Source of the DNA: Pseudomonas sp.
GTDB taxonomy: Bacteria > Pseudomonadota > Gammaproteobacteria > Pseudomonadales > Pseudomonadaceae
Direction: 5' to 3'
DNA length: 10,526 bases
Assembly (NCBI GenBank): GCA_003527165.1
Contig: DPSI01000117.1
Span: forward strand, 1-10,526
The position numbers were made by a program, and so were the translations under genes. The notes beneath the pieces were generated by a model. That model had not been told where the DNA came from and did not search any database. It saw only the letters and a program-made list of their open reading frames with translations. Shown here piece by piece: positions 6,257 to 10,526 of the stretch. Numbering within the stretch: the first letter of the stretch is position 1; the number at the start of each line of letters is the position of its first letter.

Positions 6257-7203
6257 TACGGCGACTGGCCCTGCTGATCGCCATAGTCCTGCTAGGGGGG
6301 TGTGCGCGGACTCCGATCGTTCCGGTTGGGTCCGCGGGGCTTCCCGAGCGGGTTGAATTGGATGCGGTACCTTTCTTTCCCCAGGAAGACTATCAGTGCG
6401 GGCCGGCAGCGCTCGCCATGATGCTGACCCACCGCGGCATCGATACCGGGCCGGAACAGCTCGTCAAGCGGGTTTATCTTCCGCAGCGCAAGGGCAGTCT
6501 GCAGGTTGAGATGGTCGCTGCCGCCCGGGCTCACGATCTGCTGGTGTATCCGCTGGAGCCTCGGCTGGAGGCGGTGCTGTCCGAAGTGGCGGCGGGAAAC
6601 CCCGTTCTGGTGCTGCAGAATCTAGCCTTCGATCGTTGGCCTCAGTGGCATTTTGCTGTTGTGGTGGGGTACGACCTGACGGCTCAGACGTTGGTGCTGC
6701 GGTCCGGAACCACTCGACGCTGGACTGGGAGCTTCCGCCAGTTCGAGCGAAGCTGGGCCAAGGGTAATCGTTGGGCTGTGGTGACGGTTGGGCCCGATCA
6801 GCTGCCGCGTACCGCCAAGGAAACGGTATGGCTGAAGGCCGCGAATGATCTCGAGCAGACCGATCACCAAAATGCAGCTCTGCGAGGCTATGAAACGGCT
6901 GCCGAGCGTTGGTCCAGTGGCTTGTCGTGGTTCGTGCTTGCTAATGCTCGGTACGCGCAAGGCGACAAGCGTGCTGCGGAGCGAGCGCTGCGAAACAGCG
7001 TTCAGCGCGACGAATCCTTCGCGGCTGGCTGGTTCAATCTATCGCAGGTGTTGGCGGAGCGGGGGTGCCAGGCGCAGTCAACCGCAGCGCATGCGTGTGC
7101 GGTGCAGTTGGCGCCTGAGGACGAGCGATTCAAGGCGGAACTACCTTCGGGGATCGGCGAAGCCGGTGCATGCGAGGCGCCTCCACCATGTCCCGTTCAG
7201 TGA
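6253..7203 (+). CDS. PA2778-family C39-like cysteine peptidase lipoprotein
   Basis: A 316-aa lipoprotein with a papain-like C39-type domain and TPR-like repeats. Seen: signal segment 5-16 and lipobox Leu-Leu-Gly-Gly-Cys (Cys17). The peptidase domain runs from about 38 to 180, with Gln44/Gln48, catalytic-type Cys49 in YQCGPAALAMML, and His133 in WHFAVVVGYD. Two or three TPR-like helical repeats span about 190-292, and a Cys/Pro-rich end (ACEAPPPCPVQ) follows. The third catalytic residue is not certain, because the region after the His reads LRSG where many C39 domains have an Asp. The only start compatible with the signal peptide is TTG 6253, inside the upstream stop (TTGA), so translation should depend on the PA2779-family gene. 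Processing activity and substrate are unknown. It converges on the PauB gene with a 4-nt gap. Confidence 0.88.
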   Translation: MIRRLALLIAIVLLGGCARTPIVPVGSAGLPERVELDAVPFFPQEDYQCGPAALAMMLTHRGIDTGPEQLVKRVYLPQRKGSLQVEMVAAARAHDLLVYPLEPRLEAVLSEVAAGNPVLVLQNLAFDRWPQWHFAVVVGYDLTAQTLVLRSGTTRRWTGSFRQFERSWAKGNRWAVVTVGPDQLPRTAKETVWLKAANDLEQTDHQNAALRGYETAAERWSSGLSWFVLANARYAQGDKRAAERALRNSVQRDESFAAGWFNLSQVLAERGCQAQSTAAHACAVQLAPEDERFKAELPSGIGEAGACEAPPPCPVQ

Positions 7204-7207
7204 AGTG

Positions 7208-8503
7208 TCAGAAACCGATTCTGTCGCGCAGGTTGTAGTAGAGCGCGCCGAGGGCGCTCAGCGGAGCACTGAACGTTTGCCCACCAGGAAACGGGTAGTG
7301 TGGCAAGCTGGCAAAGGCGTCGAAGCGTTCGGCCTGTCCTCGCAGAGCTTCGGCGATAACTTTTCCTGCGATATGGGTATAGGTGACGCCGTGGCCGCTG
7401 CACCCCTGGGAGTAGTAAAGGTTGTCATCAAGTCGGCCGACCTGCGGTAAGCGAGACAGCGTCATCAGGAAATTGCCGGTCCAGGCGAACTCCGTTTTTA
7501 TGCCGCTCAGTTGCGGAAACGTCTTCAGCATTTTGGGCCGGATGATCGAGTCGATATCGGCCGGATCGCGTGCGCCATAGACCACTCCACCGCCGTAGAT
7601 CAAACGCTTGTCGGCGGATAGGCGGAAATAGTCCAGCAAATAATTGCAGTCCTCGACGCAATAATCCTGCGGCAGCAGGGTTGCCGCGAGCTCCGGATCG
7701 AGGGGTTCCGTGGCGATGACCTGGGTGCCGCAGGGCATGGATTTGGCCGCCAACTCCGGAACCAGCCCTCCAAGATAGGCATTTCCCGCAACGACCACGA
7801 ACTTCGCAGTCACCTGGCCATGTTGGGTATGTACCCGCGGGGTGTTTCCTCGATCGATGCGGATCGCTTGGCTCTGTTCGTAGATGGCCCCGACACGCGA
7901 TTCGATGGCTGCCGCTTCGCCCAGGGCAAGGTTGAGCGGGTGTATATGGCCACCTCCATGATCCAGCATTCCGCCGATGTATCTATCGCAAGCCACGACG
8001 TTTCGAATGTCCTGGTCGTCGAGCATTTCCAGCTGATCGTAGCCGTAACGTTCCCAGAGGGCTTTCTGAGCTTCCAGATGGCGTATCTGCTTTGAGTTGA
8101 AAGCGGCGAATAACCCCCCGTTTTTAAAGCCACAGTCAATGCCATAACGGGCGATTCGCTCGCGAATGATCCGCCCGCCTTCGAAGGCCATCGCCCCGAT
8201 CAGTCGTGCTTCGTCATTGCCGGTGCTGCGCTCGACCGTGTCGATATCGCGACTGTAGCTGTTGACGATCTGCCCACCGTTGCGACCGGACGCGCCGAAG
8301 CCTACCTTGGCGGCTTCCAGAACGACGACGCGCAAGCCCTGCTCAATGAGGAACAGCGCAGTCGACAGCCCGGTGTAACCGGCGCCAATGACACAGACGT
8401 CCGCCTCGACATTGCTGCTCAGAGTGTCGCGGACAGGTGCTGGGTTTGCCGACGCTGCGTAATAGGAGTGAGGGTAGAGAGTGTGCGACATTCTGTTTGC
8501 CAT
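7208..8503 (-). CDS. pauB: Gamma-glutamylputrescine oxidase-type FAD oxidoreductase
   Basis: A 431-aa flavoprotein of the PuuB/PauB group (DAO fold), which oxidises gamma-glutamylated putrescine or related polyamines to the aldehyde with release of ammonia and peroxide. Seen: SYYAASAN (13-20) as in E. coli PuuB, the FAD dinucleotide motif GAGYTG (40-45) with Glu63 at the end of the next strand, the highly conserved GFGASGRNGGQIVNSYSRD (68-86), MLDHGGGHIHPLNLALGEAA, GNAYLGGLVPELAAKSMPCG, and the C-terminal GCSGHGVTYTH. The domain set is complete and the length normal. The start is uncertain: ATG 8503 and ATG 8491 both lack a Shine-Dalgarno, and a TTG at 8563 extends the frame. No glutamylpolyamine ligase or aldehyde dehydrogenase lies beside it, so the exact polyamine is not determined. 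Confidence 0.9.
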   Translation of the reverse strand: MANRMSHTLYPHSYYAASANPAPVRDTLSSNVEADVCVIGAGYTGLSTALFLIEQGLRVVVLEAAKVGFGASGRNGGQIVNSYSRDIDTVERSTGNDEARLIGAMAFEGGRIIRERIARYGIDCGFKNGGLFAAFNSKQIRHLEAQKALWERYGYDQLEMLDDQDIRNVVACDRYIGGMLDHGGGHIHPLNLALGEAAAIESRVGAIYEQSQAIRIDRGNTPRVHTQHGQVTAKFVVVAGNAYLGGLVPELAAKSMPCGTQVIATEPLDPELAATLLPQDYCVEDCNYLLDYFRLSADKRLIYGGGVVYGARDPADIDSIIRPKMLKTFPQLSGIKTEFAWTGNFLMTLSRLPQVGRLDDNLYYSQGCSGHGVTYTHIAGKVIAEALRGQAERFDAFASLPHYPFPGGQTFSAPLSALGALYYNLRDRIGF

Positions 8504-8619
8504 GTTCTGAATATTTGACGACGATGCTAGCTCGACAAGCCCTGCGATGCCATAGCAACGCAAAAGCCTATCCTCAATTCAAAAATTACAAATATCAGTG
8601 GCTTAGCGAAAAAAAGCGC

Positions 8620-8647
8620 TTGACTCTCTCAGGCATATCTCTAGAAT
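8620..8647 (+). promoter_or_regulatory. Promoter of tRNA-Val
   Basis: TTGACT (8620-8625), a 16-nt spacer and TAGAAT (8642-8647) are near consensus. An A7 run at 8609-8615, just before the -35, can act as an UP element. The discriminator after the -10 is GC-rich (GCGCGTCC), as in stringently controlled promoters. The start is expected near 8654, about 7 nt before the tRNA. Confidence 0.8.
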
Positions 8648-8660
8648 GCGCGTCCATCGG

Positions 8661-8737
8661 AGGCACATAGCTCAGTTGGTTAGAGCACCACCTTGACATG
8701 GTGGGGGTCGTTGGTTCGAATCCAATTGTGCCTACCA
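8661..8737 (+). tRNA. tRNA-Val (anticodon GAC)
   Basis: A 77-nt sequence folds as a full tRNA. The acceptor arms AGGCACA/TGTGCCT pair completely and are followed by discriminator A and an encoded CCA (8735-8737). The D-arm has TAGCTCAGTTGGTTAGAGC. The anticodon stem CCACC/GGTGG closes TTGACAT, giving anticodon GAC, which reads GUC and GUU. The T-arm GTTGGTTCGAATCCAAT is standard. It has its own promoter and terminator, and it precedes thrS, an arrangement I recall from Pseudomonas genomes. Confidence 0.97.
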
Positions 8738-8743
8738 ATTCCG

Positions 8744-8772
8744 AAAAGGGTCGCGCCAGCGACCCTTTTTTT
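8744..8772 (+). terminator. Intrinsic terminator of tRNA-Val
   Basis: An 11-bp stem (AAAAGGGTCGC 8744-8754, GCGACCCTTTT 8759-8769) with a 4-nt loop GCCA is followed by a T-tract to 8772. It begins 6 nt after the tRNA CCA end and should separate the tRNA transcript from thrS. Confidence 0.9.
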
Positions 8773-8961
8773 ATGCCTTGCTTGTCAGTGCGGCGGCTTT
8801 CTGAAAGCATCCGTGCTCCCATATTTCCAGTGAGTTCGGTCCGTCTCGATCAGCCTCAGGGCTCCTGCCACCGTGCGGCAGGTTATTCGGCGGGTCGCTT
8901 TCCTGGCTCATCCCAACCCATGTGGCCTTTGGTAGGGGTCACCACTAGGAGAGGAGGCGCC
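8773..8961 (+). promoter_or_regulatory. thrS promoter and leader region
   Basis: The 189 nt between the tRNA terminator and thrS must contain the thrS promoter and 5' leader. Only weak promoter candidates are seen (TTTCTG 8798-8803, 17-nt spacer, ATATTT 8821-8826). Two hairpins stand out. One is the anticodon-like arm at 8864-8882. The other, at 8905-8927, pairs GGCTCAT with ATGTGGCC around loop CCCAACCC, with a single bulged T. The leader ends in a doubled Shine-Dalgarno (AGGAG at 8947 and AGGAGG at 8952). This layout resembles a translational operator, but the folding is by eye only. Confidence 0.45.
8864..8882 (+). promoter_or_regulatory. tRNA-Thr anticodon-like hairpin in thrS leader
   Basis: CCTGCC (8864-8869) and GGCAGG (8877-8882) form a perfect 6-bp stem closing a 7-nt loop ACCGTGC. 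Loop positions 3-5 read CGT, which is the threonine anticodon CGU in its exact place. In E. coli, thrS mRNA carries operator arms that imitate the tRNA-Thr anticodon arm with CGU and are bound by ThrRS to repress its own translation. The CUCCU at 8862-8866, overlapping the 5' arm, is also complementary to AGGAG in the Shine-Dalgarno. A departure from a true tRNA is C rather than U at loop position 2. Confidence 0.4.
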
Positions 8962-10526
8962 ATGCCCATCATTACTCTTCCTGACGGCAGTCAGCGTTCG
9001 TTCGATCATCCCGTTTCCGTTGCCGAAGTAGCTCAATCAATTGGCGCTGGTCTTGCCAAAGCTACCCTTGCAGGCAAGGTAGACGGCCGCCTGGTCGATG
9101 CCTGTGACCTGATCGAGAACGATGCGAGCCTGCAGATCATCACGCCGAAGGATGAAGAAGGGCTGGAGATCATTCGCCACTCCTGTGCGCACCTGGTTGG
9201 GCATGCCGTCAAGCAGCTTTACCCGTCCGCAAAAATGGTCATCGGGCCGGTCATCGCGGAAGGCTTCTATTACGATATCGCCTTCGAGCGGCCTTTTACG
9301 CCGGACGATATGGCTGCAATCGAGCAGCGCATGAAGCAGCTGATCGATACTGAATACGATGTGATCAAGAAGATTACACCGCGAGCTGAAGTCATCGAGG
9401 TATTCCAGTCGCGTGATGAGGATTACAAGCTGCGCTTGGTCGAGGATATGCCCGACGAGCAGGCGATGGGCTTGTATTACCACGAAGAGTACGTCGACAT
9501 GTGCCGTGGTCCGCATGTGCCGAACACCCGTTTCCTCAAATCCTTCAAGCTGACCAAGCTGTCCGGTGCCTATTGGCGCGGCGATGCGAAGAATGAGCAG
9601 CTGCAGCGCATCTATGGTACTGCATGGGCGGATAAGAAGCAGCTCGCGGCCTACATCCAGCGCATCGAAGAGGCGGAGAAGCGCGATCATCGCAAGATCG
9701 GCAAGCGTCTGGATCTCTTCCATACCCAGGAAGAAGCGCCTGGTATGGTGTTCTGGCACCCGAATGGCTGGACCCTGTATCAAGTGCTTGAGCAATACAT
9801 GCGTGTGGTGCAGCGTGAAAATGGCTACCAGGAAATTCGGACACCTCAGGTCGTTGATCGCAGCCTGTGGGAGAAGTCTGGCCACTGGGCGAACTACGCT
9901 GAAAACATGTTCACCACTGAGTCGGAAAGCCGCGATTACGCGATCAAGCCAATGAATTGCCCCTGCCATGTGCAGGTATACAACCAGGGCTTGAAGAGCT
10001 ATCGCGAGCTACCGTTGCGCCTCGCTGAATTCGGTGCCTGTCATCGCAACGAGCCGTCGGGTGCGTTGCACGGCATCATGCGGGTGCGTGGCTTTACTCA
10101 GGATGATGCGCATATCTTCTGCACCGAAGAGCAGATGCAGTCAGAGTCGGCCGCCTTCATCAAGCTGACCCGGGCGGTCTATGCGGATTTTGGCTTCGAT
10201 AATATCGAACTGAAGCTGTCGACTCGTCCCGAAAAGCGAGTCGGTTCCGATGAGCTGTGGGATCGCGCTGAGGCGGCTCTTGCCGCCGCGCTGGACAGCG
10301 CAGGCTTGCCCTACGATTTGCAGCCTGGTGAGGGAGCGTTCTACGGGCCGAAGATCGAGTTCTCGCTGAAGGACTGCCTGGGTCGTGTATGGCAATGCGG
10401 CACGCTTCAGCTCGATTTCAATCTGCCGATTCGCCTGGGTGCGGAGTACGTTAGCGAGAACAATGATCGCCAGCATCCGGTTATGTTGCACCGTGCCATT
10501 CTTGGCTCGTTCGAGCGCTTCATCGG
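8962..10526 (+). CDS. thrS: Threonyl-tRNA synthetase (3' end outside window)
   Basis: The first 521 codons of ThrRS, which charges tRNA-Thr in the cytoplasm; about 120 residues including most of the anticodon-binding domain lie beyond the window. Seen: an N-terminal TGS domain (1-62); the editing domain with HxxxH (His73, His77) and the C-R-G-P-H segment that removes mischarged serine; and the class II core. In the core, Cys333 (MNCPCH), His384 (DDAHIF) and His510 ([13 protein letters not shown]) make up the zinc site that selects threonine, and motif 2 ([21 protein letters not shown]) is intact. ATG 8962 follows AGGAGG at 4 nt and AGGAG at 10 nt. Downstream, infC-rpmI-rplT would be expected in a Pseudomonas. 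Confidence 0.98.
   Translation, partial: MPIITLPDGSQRSFDHPVSVAEVAQSIGAGLAKATLAGKVDGRLVDACDLIENDASLQIITPKDEEGLEIIRHSCAHLVGHAVKQLYPSAKMVIGPVIAEGFYYDIAFERPFTPDDMAAIEQRMKQLIDTEYDVIKKITPRAEVIEVFQSRDEDYKLRLVEDMPDEQAMGLYYHEEYVDMCRGPHVPNTRFLKSFKLTKLSGAYWRGDAKNEQLQRIYGTAWADKKQLAAYIQRIEEAEKRDHRKIGKRLDLFHTQEEAPGMVFWHPNGWTLYQVLEQYMRVVQRENGYQEIRTPQVVDRSLWEKSGHWANYAENMFTTESESRDYAIKPMNCPCHVQVYNQGLKSYRELPLRLAEFGACHRNEPSGALHGIMRVRGFTQDDAHIFCTEEQMQSESAAFIKLTRAVYADFGFDNIELKLSTRPEKRVGSDELWDRAEAALAAALDSAGLPYDLQPGEGAFYGPKIEFSLKDCLGRVWQCGTLQLDFNLPIRLGAEYVSENNDRQHPVMLHRAILGSFERFI

Noticed and set aside
8773..8961. T-box riboswitch in front of thrS
   Set aside because: No T-box consensus sequence or antiterminator is visible, the downstream region lacks a terminator, and T-boxes are mainly a Gram-positive device.
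9037..9969. 310-codon open frame on the minus strand
   Set aside because: It lies wholly antisense to thrS, whose motifs are all intact; the translated sequence resembles no family and is a shadow of high-GC codon bias.

Overview
The window looks like chromosomal DNA of a Pseudomonas-type gammaproteobacterium, probably of the P. stutzeri (Stutzerimonas) group. The evidence is the moderately GC-rich coding sequence, several families named after P. aeruginosa loci (PA2778, PA2779, PauB), tRNA-Val(GAC) immediately before thrS, and a PsrA-like operator at the left edge. This placement rests on recognition of protein families and gene order, not on a database search. No insertion sequence, phage gene, CRISPR array or large repeat was seen.

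Left part (1-3500). A promoter-like edge region carries a CAAAC-N4-GTTTG palindrome. It is followed by a small glutaredoxin-like protein (+), a strong bidirectional terminator and tRNA-Pro(CGG) on the minus strand with its own promoter. Next comes a molybdenum-cofactor block. mobA and a small YgdI/YgdR-type lipoprotein gene run leftwards. moaB and moeA run rightwards from the same 65-bp intergenic region and overlap by ATGA. MoaB and MoeA would convert molybdopterin into Mo-cofactor (MoaB-type proteins adenylate, MoeA inserts Mo), and MobA would add GMP to give bis-MGD for enzymes of the DMSO-reductase family.

Middle part (3500-7207). This is a patch of envelope genes. It contains a multi-pass acyltransferase-3 protein (+), a VanZ-like membrane protein with a very basic tail (-) and an I78-type peptidase-inhibitor lipoprotein (-). 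Divergent from these is a tightly coupled pair (+): a PA2779-family small membrane protein and a PA2778-family lipoprotein with a C39-like cysteine-peptidase domain plus TPR-like repeats. The second gene starts with TTG inside the stop of the first. The pair is conserved but its function is not established, and it is the part of the window closest to an undescribed system.

Right part (7208-10526). A PauB/PuuB-type flavin oxidase of polyamine catabolism (-) converges on the PA2778 gene with a 4-nt gap. Then come a strong stable-RNA promoter, tRNA-Val(GAC) and its terminator, a 189-nt leader, and thrS, which is cut by the window end. The leader contains a 6-bp hairpin with a 7-nt loop that places CGU exactly where a tRNA anticodon sits. 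That is what a threonyl-tRNA synthetase autoregulatory operator would need, and it is the most interesting non-coding signal here.
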